Both the position numbers and the translations under genes were made by a program. Below are positions 47,228 to 58,800 of a stretch of 64,000 bases of DNA, one piece after another; position 1 is the stretch's first letter; the number at the start of each line of letters is the position of its first letter. Source of the stretch: Rheinheimera baltica DSM 14885 (lineage in GTDB: Bacteria > Pseudomonadota > Gammaproteobacteria > Enterobacterales > Alteromonadaceae); assembly GCF_000425345.1 (NCBI RefSeq), contig NZ_AUDG01000002.1, positions 1 to 64,000 of the forward strand. The letters are read 5' to 3'. The notes beneath the pieces were generated by a model, which did not search any database, was not told where the DNA came from, and saw nothing but the letters and a program-made list of their open reading frames with translations.

Positions 47228-48025
47228 TTAGAAGGTGTATACCAGTGATGCCGATGTTTCTGTATCCGTGGTACGTAAATTGCCTTCCGGCTGAGAGTTA
47301 TACTTAACCACAAAGTTAAACCGCATAGACAGCTTATCGGCCATCTTTGCCGTAATGCTGCTACGGCTTAATACGGTAGAGTTTTCGCCATCCAGTGACA
47401 TCGCGCTTTCTAACGACTGGCGAAAACTGGTGGTATCAAATAAAGCATAATCAAGATTCGCCGCTAAAAACCAAATCAGACCGCCATGACTAACGCCAGC
47501 TGCCGTTTGTTGATAAGAAAAACCCGGGCCAGTTTCTAAATCTAAATAGCTGCTAAGTTTCTCATACAGCCTATTACCATAACCAACAGTCAGCGAGGCC
47601 TGCTGCCGAAACGAACCAAATTTATCATGTGCATAGGCTGCACGACCAAAAATAGACTCACGCCCTTTGACTAACTTATAGTTGCTTTGGCTGGTAAAGC
47701 CGTATCGGCTGGCTGTAGTGACTTGATGCTTGCCACTGCTATCGCTATTTACGACATTATTTTTTTGCAGCAAACTTTGAAATTGATAGCGATTACGAAA
47801 GTATTCCAGATCGTGCACCAATTCACTGTTTGCCCGAATGGCAAAGGAATCAGTGTTACCAGAGCTAAACAAAAAACCCAGTTCAACATCGCCGGTAACC
47901 GTGCCAAAAAAGCCAATAGGCTGTAAAGGTTCTTCGCTACTCGCCAACATGTCGGTTTCTGCAGCGTATACCTCAGACAAGAGTAACAGCAGTGTAAGGC
48001 TAATCGCCGTTAAGAAACGTTGCAT
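47228..48025 (-). CDS. DUF481-family outer-membrane beta-barrel protein
   Basis: A 265-residue protein with a signal peptide (LTAISLTLLLLLSEVYAAE). The body consists of alternating beta strands, with GDVELGFLFSSGNTDSFAI at the start and SASLVYTF as a terminal outer-membrane strand ending in Phe. DUF481 (YdiY-like) proteins are salt- or acid-inducible barrels in some bacteria; the function is otherwise unknown. It lies downstream of gltX on the same strand but separated by 165 bp and an inverted repeat. Confidence 0.85.
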   Translation of the reverse strand: MQRFLTAISLTLLLLLSEVYAAETDMLASSEEPLQPIGFFGTVTGDVELGFLFSSGNTDSFAIRANSELVHDLEYFRNRYQFQSLLQKNNVVNSDSSGKHQVTTASRYGFTSQSNYKLVKGRESIFGRAAYAHDKFGSFRQQASLTVGYGNRLYEKLSSYLDLETGPGFSYQQTAAGVSHGGLIWFLAANLDYALFDTTSFRQSLESAMSLDGENSTVLSRSSITAKMADKLSMRFNFVVKYNSQPEGNLRTTDTETSASLVYTF

Positions 48026-48127
48026 TGTGTCGTTACATCACTCCTGTTTATGTATTGGGCTATAAATGCATATTATTGTAGACCACAACTTTTTTGCCAC
48101 TGCCTAGATGGGTATTGTATCAAGGAG

Positions 48128-48161
48128 AATTGCTCAGCCCAGTAGCCCGGACTGAGCAATT
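48128..48161 (-). terminator. Inverted repeat after gltX
   Basis: AATTGCTCAG (48128-48137) pairs with CTGAGCAATT (48152-48161), with a GC-rich loop that can itself pair. It lies 30 bases past the gltX stop. There is no long T-run, so it may be a weak terminator. Confidence 0.6.
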
Positions 48162-48190
48162 TGTGCATTTAACGTGTTTTACGCCAGGCT

Positions 48191-49600
48191 TTACTCAGCG
48201 GCGCGCTGTTGCACAAAAGTAATAGCTTGTTCTAAACGAGCAAGACTGCGCGTTTTACCCACCAATGCCAGGGTGATATCCAATGCAGGCGAGTTACCAC
48301 CACCGGTTACTGCGACACGAAGCGGCATACCAATTTTGCCCATGCCAACGCCAAGTTGTTCTGCCGTCGCATTAATAGTCTGATGGATAGCTTCTACCGA
48401 CCAATCCGTTAACTCTGCCAGTTTGGCAGCAACGGTTTGCAATGGTTCCAAAGCGACCGGACGTAAATGTTTTTTTGCTGCATCAGCATCAAATTCTAAG
48501 AAGTCCTCATAGAAATAACGGCTAACCTCAACCATTTCTTTCAGCGTTTTCACCCGCTCGGCCTGAGCCACAACTAAATCGGTTAACAAAGGTCCTTGGC
48601 TTATATCCAGTTTTTGCTCAGTAATATGCCATTGCAGCTGCTGCGCGACCTGCTCTGCCGGCAAAGTTTTCATGTAATGCTGGTTTAACCAAATCAACTT
48701 GTCGGTGTTAAACGCCGATGGCGCCCGGTTACAACTATCAAGATCAAATAACTGTATCAGCTCATCTTTGCTGAAAATTTCCTGATCGCCATGAGACCAG
48801 CCCAACCGAACCAAATAATTTAGTAAGGCTTCTGGTAGAAATCCATTATCACGATATTGCATAACGCCTACCGCACCGTGGCGCTTAGACAAACGCTTAC
48901 CGTCGTCGCCCAGAATCATCGGCACATGAGCATATTTAGGAATATCCGCACCTAAAGCCGCCAGAATATTCATCTGTCGTGGCGTGTTGTTGACGTGATC
49001 ATCTCCGCGGATAACATGGGTAATGCCCATTTTCCAGTCATCTACCACTACGGTTAGGTTGTAAGTTGGAGTACCGTCACTTCGGGCAATGATCAGATCA
49101 TCCAATTCAGCGTTAGCAATTTCAATACGACCTTTGATCATGTCTTCAATAACCACAACGCCACTTTGTGGATTTTTAAAACGAATGACAAAGGGTTTAT
49201 CTGCCGGGTGGTCGGTACGGTCGCGCCACATACCGTTATAACGCGGTTTTTCGCCTGCTGCAGTTTGCGCTTCACGCATAGCGTCAACTTCATCTATGGT
49301 ACAAAAGCACTTATAAGCATTACCCTCTGCTAGCAGTTGCGCAACCACTTCTTTATATAAATCAAAACGCTTTGTTTGGTAATACGGGCCTTCATCATGG
49401 TCTAAACCTAACCATGCCATGCCCTCTATAATTGCATCAACTGATTCCTGCGTCGAACGCTCTAAATCAGTATCTTCAATACGTAATATAAATTTACCGC
49501 CTTTCTTTTTGGCGTATAACCAGCTAAAAAGCGCAGTACGAGCGCCACCTACATGCAAATAACCAGTGGGGCTTGGCGCAAAACGGGTAACAAGAGACAT
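48191..49600 (-). CDS. gltX: Glutamyl-tRNA synthetase
   Basis: A 469-residue class I aminoacyl-tRNA synthetase. The HIGH-type motif is [17 protein letters not shown] at about residue 8, and the KMSKS-type motif is [12 protein letters not shown] near 238. Mid-protein [14 protein letters not shown] holds part of the zinc-site region. The C-terminal anticodon-binding domain is complete. It charges tRNA-Glu with glutamate in the cytosol. It is divergent from the tRNA-Val cluster. In many gammaproteobacteria gltX lies beside tRNA genes, and that arrangement is seen here. Confidence 0.96.
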   Translation of the reverse strand: MSLVTRFAPSPTGYLHVGGARTALFSWLYAKKKGGKFILRIEDTDLERSTQESVDAIIEGMAWLGLDHDEGPYYQTKRFDLYKEVVAQLLAEGNAYKCFCTIDEVDAMREAQTAAGEKPRYNGMWRDRTDHPADKPFVIRFKNPQSGVVVIEDMIKGRIEIANAELDDLIIARSDGTPTYNLTVVVDDWKMGITHVIRGDDHVNNTPRQMNILAALGADIPKYAHVPMILGDDGKRLSKRHGAVGVMQYRDNGFLPEALLNYLVRLGWSHGDQEIFSKDELIQLFDLDSCNRAPSAFNTDKLIWLNQHYMKTLPAEQVAQQLQWHITEQKLDISQGPLLTDLVVAQAERVKTLKEMVEVSRYFYEDFLEFDADAAKKHLRPVALEPLQTVAAKLAELTDWSVEAIHQTINATAEQLGVGMGKIGMPLRVAVTGGGNSPALDITLALVGKTRSLARLEQAITFVQQRAAE

Positions 49601-49753
49601 AGTTTATCCATCACAGTGCAATAATGTAGGGTATTGTAACAATGCCCAAGATAGGATGCACCCGCTAAGGTGTTCTATGGCGATCTGTTTTGCTGGAAAA
49701 TCGCCCCTAGTGTCTACTTTTGCAGCAAGCAAACCACAATTACCAAAATAATG

Positions 49754-49781
49754 TTGACAGCTTTTTCATGCTCCCTATAAT
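49754..49781 (+). promoter_or_regulatory. Strong sigma70 promoter of the tRNA-Val cluster
   Basis: A consensus TTGACA at 49754 and a consensus TATAAT at 49776 with a 16-base spacer. A GC-rich discriminator (GAGCGCC) follows, typical of stringently controlled stable-RNA promoters. It ends about 20 bases before the first tRNA. Confidence 0.9.
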
Positions 49782-49800
49782 GAGCGCCATCAAACAGCGT

Positions 49801-49876
49801 GGATTGTTAGCTCAGCTGGGAGAGCACCGCCCTTACAAGGCGGGGGTCACTGGTTCGAACCCAGTACAATCCACCA
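49801..49876 (+). tRNA. tRNA-Val (anticodon TAC), copy 1
   Basis: A 76-base cloverleaf: acceptor GGATTGT/ACAATCC, D arm GCTC/GAGC, anticodon arm CCGCC-CTTACAA-GGCGG (anticodon TAC), T arm ACTGG-TTCGAAC-CCAGT, and encoded CCA. All stems pair perfectly. It is the first gene of the cluster, right behind the promoter. Confidence 0.97.
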
Positions 49877-49912
49877 TCGCTTTTTTTGCGATAAAAATTT
49901 AGATACTCCCAT

Positions 49913-50062
49913 GGATTGTTAGCTCAGCTGGGAGAGCACCGCCCTTACAAGGCGGGGGTCACTGGTTCGAACCCAGGAGCTAAAAAGATGTCTTATTATG
50001 AAGAGCCGCCCGCTCTTTACGACGAGACGGTGGACACTGATTAAACCCAGTACAATGCACCA
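49913..50062 (+). pseudogene. Interrupted tRNA-Val (TAC) gene, copy 2
   Basis: Identical to copy 1 from 49913 to 49976 (through ACCCAG of the T arm), then a 68-base foreign segment, then ACCCAGTACAAT-g-CACCA (about 50045-50062), which resumes the 3' end with one changed base. The hexamer ACCCAG is present on both sides of the insert, like a target duplication. Because the 3' acceptor strand is displaced, a normal tRNA is unlikely unless the insert is removed. The insert contains an 18-codon reading frame, listed separately. Confidence 0.8.
49988..50044 (+). CDS. Possible 18-codon peptide inside the interrupted tRNA gene
   Basis: The frame reads MSYYEEPPALYDETVDTD and stops. AGGAG lies eight bases before the ATG and spans the tRNA-insert junction. 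A related stretch after the third tRNA (about 50191-50235) reads, in the matching frame and without a start, KAPPALFDNTV; two of the differences are synonymous third-base changes. A GAGC-CGCCC-GCTC hairpin lies inside. It may be a real peptide, a remnant of a longer gene, or chance. Low confidence as a CDS. Confidence 0.3.
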   Translation: MSYYEEPPALYDETVDTD

Positions 50063-50087
50063 ATTTGATATTAAAGACTTATCCCAT

Positions 50088-50163
50088 GGATTGTTAGCTC
50101 AGCTGGGAGAGCACCGCCCTTACAAGGCGGGGGTCACTGGTTCGAACCCAGTACAATCCACCA
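50088..50163 (+). tRNA. tRNA-Val (anticodon TAC), copy 3
   Basis: 76 bases, identical by eye to copy 1 including the encoded CCA, and preceded by TCCCAT as copy 2 is. It lies 25 bases after the interrupted copy and probably shares the promoter at 49754. Confidence 0.96.
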
Positions 50164-50299
50164 CCGCTTAATACAAAAACCATAGCAAAGCACCGCCCGC
50201 TCTCTTCGACAACACGGTCGCCGTTAATTACCTGTTATTTTTTCTTCAAAGCTTGCTATAGTAAAACCAATATTACCTGCACCGGAACAGCCGTTAGCT

Positions 50300-51922
50300 A
50301 TGGAACCCGCTGTTAAACGCGATGAACGTATTTTAATTATTGATGATCAAAGCTTAAGCCAAAGTTATTTGCGTTACGCGCTGGAACAGCTGGGATATCA
50401 AAACATTAGCTATGCTGGTCGCGCGCAATCGGCATTGAATTTTTGCAAGCAGAATAACTATGATCTAATTATCTGCGCGTATAACCTACCCAACGGTAAA
50501 GACGGCTACCAACTGTTTGAAGAGCTCAAAGCAACCGGCTTACATAAACTCAATTGCGGCGTAATTTTTATTAGTGCCGAAACCGAACCCGCATTGGTGC
50601 ACAGTGTGTTGGAATTGCAGCCAGACGAGTTTCTGGCCAAGCCGTATGTTATTCGTGATTTACAGCAACGCATAGAGCGCGTGTTAAAGCGTAAACAACA
50701 GCTGCGGCCGGTATACGAATTACTCGAACTAAAACAGCATGACAAAGCGCTCGATTGGCTTAATCAACAACTGACACAACCTGAACTACACAAGCTATAC
50801 CCGCTATTTCTTAAGCTAAAAGGCGATATCATGCTACAACAGCATGCCTATTCTGATGCTCTGGTATTTTTCAATGCCATGTTACAAATTCAGCCGTTTA
50901 GCTGGGCCAGAATTGGCAGGGTGTTTTGCCTGCTAAGACAAAATGCAGAAGATCAGGCCTTTGCGGAATTACAGCAAATGTTATCGCGTACTGAAACACG
51001 GCTTTATGCTTTGGATTGCCTGGCTGAACTAGAGTTTCGCCAGCAGCATTTTCAACAAGCACAGCAGCATATATTGGCTGCTGCAGATATAGCACCGCGA
51101 AATTTATTGCGCCAGCAAAAACTATTGCAATTGTCCCGGCTAAACCATGACTATGAACTGCAATACCGGGCCGCCAGAGACATGGTTAAATTTGCCCGCT
51201 ATTCAATGTACGAACAGCCAGATTTATACCTGAACCTGGCAAGAGCCAGTATTGATTTCGCCCTTAGCAGTGAAGACAGTGAACAACAAACCCGTTTAAG
51301 TCGCCAGGCAACCATGTCGCTTAATACGGTGCAACGCCAGTATGGTTTGCAAAATCTGACAGAGGCGCAGCAAGTATTGCAGGCGCGTCTTTTGTATTTG
51401 CAAGACCACAGAGATAAAGCTCGCCAGTTATTAGTTGAGCTTAGCGAAGAAATAGAAATAGACTCATTAGAAAATGCCTTGGATAAGGCCAAAGCACTGC
51501 ACGAAGTGGGGTTGAGTGACGCCTCTAAAAGCTTGTTTAATCGTATTAGCCAGCATTGCCGCCAACAACAACCAGAACCCTTATTTGCTGCCTACCTTAA
51601 CCAAGAACAGCAAGAACGCGCTGCCATGGCACATGGCCCCCGCGAGCTAAACAACAATGCTGTACATTTATATCAACATGGTAACTGGCAAGAAGCCTTC
51701 TCTGCTTTCACACTGGCGTGGCAAGTGATGCCGAAAAATGCCGGCATTGCACTCAACTTATGGCAAACACTGCTTACAAGCCCTCGCCCACTTTGTTCGG
51801 CTCAGCAAAAACAGCAACTGCTTAACCAATGCCAACAGCTGATAGAAAACAGTAATTTAAAACCAGAACAAATGCTGCGTTACGAACAACTAAAACAAAA
51901 AAACCTTAGCATACTGGCTTAA
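50300..51922 (+). CDS. Pseudo-receiver protein with TPR-like C-terminal region
   Basis: A 540-residue paralogue of the protein at 15028, with the same layout: receiver domain to about residue 128, then a helical TPR-like region with LVFFNAMLQIQPFSWARIG and a final block near AVHLYQHGNWQEAFSAFTL. The acidic pair (ILIIDDQS), the Ser (FISAET) and the Lys (DEFLAKPY) are kept. The phospho-acceptor position reads DLIICAYNLPNGKDG, Ala60 instead of Asp. It therefore should not be phosphorylated in the normal way and may act as a constitutive or partner-titrating scaffold. It converges with the DUF2919 gene, overlapping by four bases. Confidence 0.85.
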   Translation: MEPAVKRDERILIIDDQSLSQSYLRYALEQLGYQNISYAGRAQSALNFCKQNNYDLIICAYNLPNGKDGYQLFEELKATGLHKLNCGVIFISAETEPALVHSVLELQPDEFLAKPYVIRDLQQRIERVLKRKQQLRPVYELLELKQHDKALDWLNQQLTQPELHKLYPLFLKLKGDIMLQQHAYSDALVFFNAMLQIQPFSWARIGRVFCLLRQNAEDQAFAELQQMLSRTETRLYALDCLAELEFRQQHFQQAQQHILAAADIAPRNLLRQQKLLQLSRLNHDYELQYRAARDMVKFARYSMYEQPDLYLNLARASIDFALSSEDSEQQTRLSRQATMSLNTVQRQYGLQNLTEAQQVLQARLLYLQDHRDKARQLLVELSEEIEIDSLENALDKAKALHEVGLSDASKSLFNRISQHCRQQQPEPLFAAYLNQEQQERAAMAHGPRELNNNAVHLYQHGNWQEAFSAFTLAWQVMPKNAGIALNLWQTLLTSPRPLCSAQQKQQLLNQCQQLIENSNLKPEQMLRYEQLKQKNLSILA

Positions 51923-52416
51923 TTAGTATTGGTTTCTGTCACCGGCGCTATCGGCTCTGGCCACTCAGCAAAAACCGCTTTTAACGTTCTGGACCTTAGC
52001 AACCAGATACACCCAATAATTAGCAGTAACGGCGACACAATCCGCCATGGTGCATCTAACATAACCTGTGAGGGTAAATGCGATACACTCACCACCAAAT
52101 CAACCACAGCAACACTGAGCATAATTAGGCCACCGTAGCGCCAAATATGGCGCCAGCCACGTCTGCCTTTCGGTTTACGCTGGCTTAACGCGGCAATCAA
52201 TAACAGCAGCGGAGCGGCAACTGCGCAGGCGATAATAAAATCGCGCTGCAATGGATAAAACAGTGCCAGCATTGAGCGCTGATCCTGTGGCAGTGTTAAT
52301 ACCAATATCCAGCTTATGTATGGCCGGAGTAACAACAATAACAACCAGTAAAAACGCAGTGGCACCTTGTGCAGGCCATAGTCGTCTAGTACAGGCCACA
52401 GCGGGGCTTTACTCAT
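51919..52416 (-). CDS. DUF2919-family inner-membrane protein
   Basis: About 165 residues from ATG 52416. The N-terminus LWPVLDDYGLHKVPLRFYW is the typical DUF2919 opening, followed by four hydrophobic segments, the first being WLLLLLLRPYISWILVLTLP. The function is unknown. The ATG overlaps the stop of the DUF3392 gene by four bases. A longer frame from 52485 would overlap that gene more and has no ribosome site. It is the last gene of the ligA transcription unit. Confidence 0.8.
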   Translation of the reverse strand: MSKAPLWPVLDDYGLHKVPLRFYWLLLLLLRPYISWILVLTLPQDQRSMLALFYPLQRDFIIACAVAAPLLLLIAALSQRKPKGRRGWRHIWRYGGLIMLSVAVVDLVVSVSHLPSQVMLDAPWRIVSPLLLIIGCIWLLRSRTLKAVFAEWPEPIAPVTETNTN

Positions 52417-52748
52417 AGCTGACGTCTGCGCTGCGCCAACATACCCAGCGCAATAAAAATGGTTAAACATACCCACGGCAGCCACAAATTAGTGAGTTTA
52501 CCCAGTTGCACGGCAACGACAGGCGTAAGAAAAATCGTCAGGGCGCCATAACCAAAAGCACACAACGCGATAAAAATCAGTGTACGCCAAATAAAATGCA
52601 GCGAGCTTATTTGCCGGCGTACCAAGCGATTTAAATCGTCGCCAAACACCACCAGACATGTCGCTACCATGCCCAGCGCGATATCACGTACATAAGGTCG
52701 AAATACCCCGCCCCACTCCAACAATAATTGATAAATAACATCAGGCAC
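52413..52748 (-). CDS. DUF3392-family small membrane protein
   Basis: 111 residues with three or four membrane segments. ATCLVVFGDDLNRLVRRQIS followed by FIALCAFGYGALTIFLTP matches the DUF3392 family found in Vibrio, Shewanella and relatives. The start is GTG, immediately after the ligA TAA stop (no gap), indicating coupled translation. Function unknown. Confidence 0.8.
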   Translation of the reverse strand: MPDVIYQLLLEWGGVFRPYVRDIALGMVATCLVVFGDDLNRLVRRQISSLHFIWRTLIFIALCAFGYGALTIFLTPVVAVQLGKLTNLWLPWVCLTIFIALGMLAQRRRQL

Positions 52749-54860
<2,112 letters not shown>

Positions 54861-54875
54861 CTAATATTTTAACGA

Positions 54876-55805
54876 TTAACCGTGAATAAGCTGCTGACGC
54901 TGAAATTCACGAATTTTATCGACATAATGCCGCACGGTTTGAACCGTTAACACACTGCGTTGCCCATCCAGTACCTGGCCGCCAAATTCATCAGCCAGCT
55001 TTTTTGCCGCATTGTGCATCAGATTAAAGTTTTGTAGTGGTTCGCCAGGGCCAGGCAATGTCATAAATAAACTCACGCCACGGGTGGCAAGTTTGTCAAT
55101 ATTCTCTAAATCAAAGGTGCCCGGATTAAACATATTCGCCAGACTAAATAACACAGCGCCCGAGCCGGCACTGTCTAAGTGACGGTGAAAAATGTCCATA
55201 TCACCATATTTAAAGCCAAGAGTGAGTAAGGCCGACAATAAATCCGGGCCTTTCATTTCTTTAGTTTCTGGCAGTAATACGTACAAGATCAGCACTTCTG
55301 CTGGTTCTTCAGCTGCCGGTCGCGGTTCACTTTTAGCGGCAGGCTGATCATTATCAATCTCTACTGCTCCAGTATCAAAAGACGGTGAAGGTGTTTCATC
55401 ATCCTCTATCGCAGAAAAATTCAGCTCGGGTGTTTTAGCATCATCAAACGGCAGTTCAGTTTGCACTTCTTCTTTGTAGTTCACGGGTTCTTTGTAGCTT
55501 ACTGGCGCAGCCTTTACCGGAGTAGCTTGTACCCGAGTGGTGTGGCGCACAACCGGCTCAGCCTTCGCCGGAGATGCTGTATTAGTGTCAACATCTGTCG
55601 CGTTTTTTTTCACTACCCGCACCGGGCCTACGCCTAAATCGTCAAACCCTTCGGCCTTTTCACTGCTATCTTTTGCTGTTTCTTCATAATAACGGTGTCT
55701 GGGCTGGCCCGCATTTTTACGCACTGTCCACAGACCATGCAATAACAGTGCACCTAATACCAGGGCTCCGATAATAATAAAAATCAAACGTAATTCGTCA
55801 GCCAT
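54876..55805 (-). CDS. zipA: Cell division protein ZipA
   Basis: A 309-residue protein. An N-terminal membrane anchor (LRLIFIIIGALVLGALLLHG), a long charged and Pro-rich linker (about 30-165), and a C-terminal ZipA domain (about 170-305) with VLILYVLLPETKEMKGPDLL, GFKYGDMDIFHRH and LFMTLPGPGEPLQNFNLM. It tethers FtsZ filaments to the inner membrane at the division site. It lies 14 bases after smc and ends that operon. Confidence 0.94.
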   Translation of the reverse strand: MADELRLIFIIIGALVLGALLLHGLWTVRKNAGQPRHRYYEETAKDSSEKAEGFDDLGVGPVRVVKKNATDVDTNTASPAKAEPVVRHTTRVQATPVKAAPVSYKEPVNYKEEVQTELPFDDAKTPELNFSAIEDDETPSPSFDTGAVEIDNDQPAAKSEPRPAAEEPAEVLILYVLLPETKEMKGPDLLSALLTLGFKYGDMDIFHRHLDSAGSGAVLFSLANMFNPGTFDLENIDKLATRGVSLFMTLPGPGEPLQNFNLMHNAAKKLADEFGGQVLDGQRSVLTVQTVRHYVDKIREFQRQQLIHG

Positions 55806-55819
55806 AAGTTTACCTTTAA

Positions 55820-58800
55820 TTAAGAGGCTGCTGCCATTTTAACAGCATCATCCACATCTACAGCAACTACGCGCGATACCCCAGGTTCCTGCATCGTCAC
55901 ACCCATTAACTGTGCCGCCATTTCCATGGCAATTTTATTGTGGCTAATATAAATAAATTGTACCGTTTCCGACATTTCCCGCACCAGATTACAAAACCGG
56001 CCAACGTTTGCATCATCCAGTGGCGCATCTACTTCATCTAACATACAAAATGGTGCCGGGTTAAGCCGGAAAATCGAAAACACCAATGATAAAGCGGTTA
56101 AGGCTTTTTCACCACCCGATAATAAATGTATTGTACTGTTTTTTTTGCCCGGTGGTCGGGCCATTATCGTCACACCGGTTTCCAGCATGTCATCCTCAGT
56201 TAATGCCAGGTATGCACTGCCGCCACCAAACACTTTAGGGAACAATGTCTTTAACCCATCATTAACCTGTTCAAAGGTTTCTTTAAACTTTTGCCGCGTT
56301 TCTTTATCAATTTTACGGATTGCCGTTTCAAGCGTGTCCATTGCCGAAGTTAAATCGTCATTTTGTGCATCTAAATACTGTTTACGCTCGGCTTGCTGCT
56401 CGTATTCTTCAATGGCTGCCAAATTTATTGGCCCAAGTCGCCCGACCGCCTCAACCGTTTTATCTAACTGCTGTTGCCACAATGCTTCTTCGGCATCGGC
56501 TGGCAGCTCAGCCAAAATGTCCTTCATATTAACTTGCTGCTCACGCAAAAGCTCAAGCATGTTGTTAGCGCGCACCCTGTAACCTTCGCTATCAAGGCGT
56601 AAGTCTTCAATTTCACTGCGTTTTTTATTTACTACTTGCAATACGCCGTGCTGCCCTTGTTCCAATTCGCGAATACGCTGCTCTACAGCGGCAACCGTTT
56701 CTTGCTGAGTTACCATTAGCTGCTCGGCATCTTGCCGCTCTAGCAAAGCTTGTTGCAACTGTTCCTGCAGCAGTATTTCCGGTGCGTCATCTTGTTCCAG
56801 CTGAAGCGTTATCTGTTGCACCTGCTCCTGCAATTGTTGCTGTTGTGCCTGCGCCCGTTTTATATTCTGCTGCACACTGGTTAACTGCTGCGCGGTAAGC
56901 TTTACCTGTGTCATTAGCTGCTGCAATAGCGTGCGTTTTTGTTCATACTGCGCTTTAAGCTGTTGTAACTGCAGTTGCTGTTGCCCGCTGGCACGGTTTA
57001 AGTCCACCTGTTCAGTTTCATGTTGCATTAGTGCGTCTAGTGCCGACTCAAGTTCAATCTCTAACTGCAACAACATCTCTTCGGCTTCCGCCTGTTGTAA
57101 TGCGTACTGCTCAATAGCGGCCTGTAACTTAACTTGCTGTTTTTCCGCTTGTTGCAGTTCTTGCTGGTGCAATAACACCGTGGTGTGTAATTGCTGCGCC
57201 TGCCGCTCCAGCGTGCTTGCCTGTTGCAGCGTCTGCTGTAAAGCGGTTTCGGCCTGCTGCTGCAGCAAAAGCTCTGCACTAAGCTGGGTTTGCAGTGCAG
57301 TAAGTGCGCTCTGCTGTGTCTCTTGCTCTTGGGCTAATTCACTAAGCCGTTCAGTGCGGGCAAGATAGTTATCTTGCTGCTCGGCCCCGGCTTGCAATGC
57401 CCAGTTGCTACCCAGCCAATAGCCTTGCGGCGTAATGAAGGATTGCGCCGTATTAGTGCCTGGCATTTGCAAACGTTGTGCTTGCGCCTGTTCAATTGAT
57501 GGACACAACATAATGTGGTTGAAGCACTCGGGGTAAATTCCCTCTACTATCACCTCACTAAGGCTACCCGGCACCGGTGTTGCCGTATTAGTACACACCA
57601 CACTGCCAATAGTGGACGGCATGTCTGCCTCAATGCGGGCATGTTGTAATTGGCCAAGCACCAGGCCCACCGCATTAGCCCAGCCGGTTTTCACCTTAAG
57701 CTGAGCCAATAATTGCTGCCCCGTTTGTTGCTGTTGCAACTGCTGCAAACGCTGCTGCTCACGCTCAAGCAACAGCAACTCGTTGCTTAAATGTTGTTGT
57801 TGCTCGCGTAGCGGTTGGCACAGCGCTTCGCTGTGTTGTAGTTGTTGCCGGGCGGTGTCGCATTGCTGCTGCGCCAGGCTGAGTTGTTGCTGTAAATCGG
57901 CATAGTTTGACGTAAGTTGTGCCAGCTGCTGCTGCAACGGCACAATGGCAAGCTCAGTTAACTCGTGCTCTAGTTGCTGCTGAGCCTGGGTATATTGCCG
58001 TAACTGTTGCTGAATATTTTGCTGTTTTAGTTGGGCTTGTTGTTGCTGTTGTTGCAAGCGAAATTGTTGCTGCTGCCACTGTTGCTGGGCGTGAAGCTGT
58101 GCTTGCTGCTGATCTTCCATTAATTGCAATTGCTCACTAAGCTCGGCCAACAGCTCTTCAACCAACGCCTGCTCTGGTTCGTCCTGCTCCAGTTGCTGGC
58201 TAAGCTCTTGCTGTTGGTCCAGCTCCGCCTGCATATAATGCTGTGCTTGTGCCAAGGTGGTTTTTGCCGTTTGCAACTGAGCGCTAAGGGTTTGCTGATG
58301 TTGGCGCTGGCTTAATATTTGCTGCTCTAAGCGACTAATACTGCTGCCTAGCTGGTAAAACGTGGCTTGTACGCGCTCTAACTCCGCCCGGCTATCCTGC
58401 GCTTGCTGCTTTAGTTCCAACAGTACGCGTTGATCGCCAAGCTCTTGTGACTGGTATTTCTCTAACTCTGTCAGGCGCTGCTGTAATTGCTGATCCAGCG
58501 CACTGAGTTTTGTGCTGTAATACAACCACTTAATGCTAGTAAGCTGCGCTTTTAGTTTGCGCTCTTGCGCTTTTAATTCTTTATAACGCTGCGCTGCGCT
58601 GGCCTGGCGTTTTAACTTTTCAATGTTTTTACCCAGCTCTTCACGTACATCGGCCAGTCTGTCGAGGTTTTCCCGCGTATGCTTAATACGGTTTTCCGTT
58701 TCACGCCGGCGCTCTTTGTATTTAGAAATGCCCGCCGCTTCTTCAATAAAAACCCTGAGTTCTTGGGGTTTAGACTCAATAAGCCGAGAAATCATGCCTT

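Noticed and set aside
49913-49976. Middle tRNA-Val called as a functional gene
   Set aside because: Its 3' acceptor strand and the end of the T arm are displaced by a 68-base insert.
56145-58315. Several long open frames on the plus strand opposite smc
   Set aside because: They are shadows of the repetitive Gln/Leu codons of smc, rich in Cys/Ser or Leu/Ala, without starts or domains of their own.
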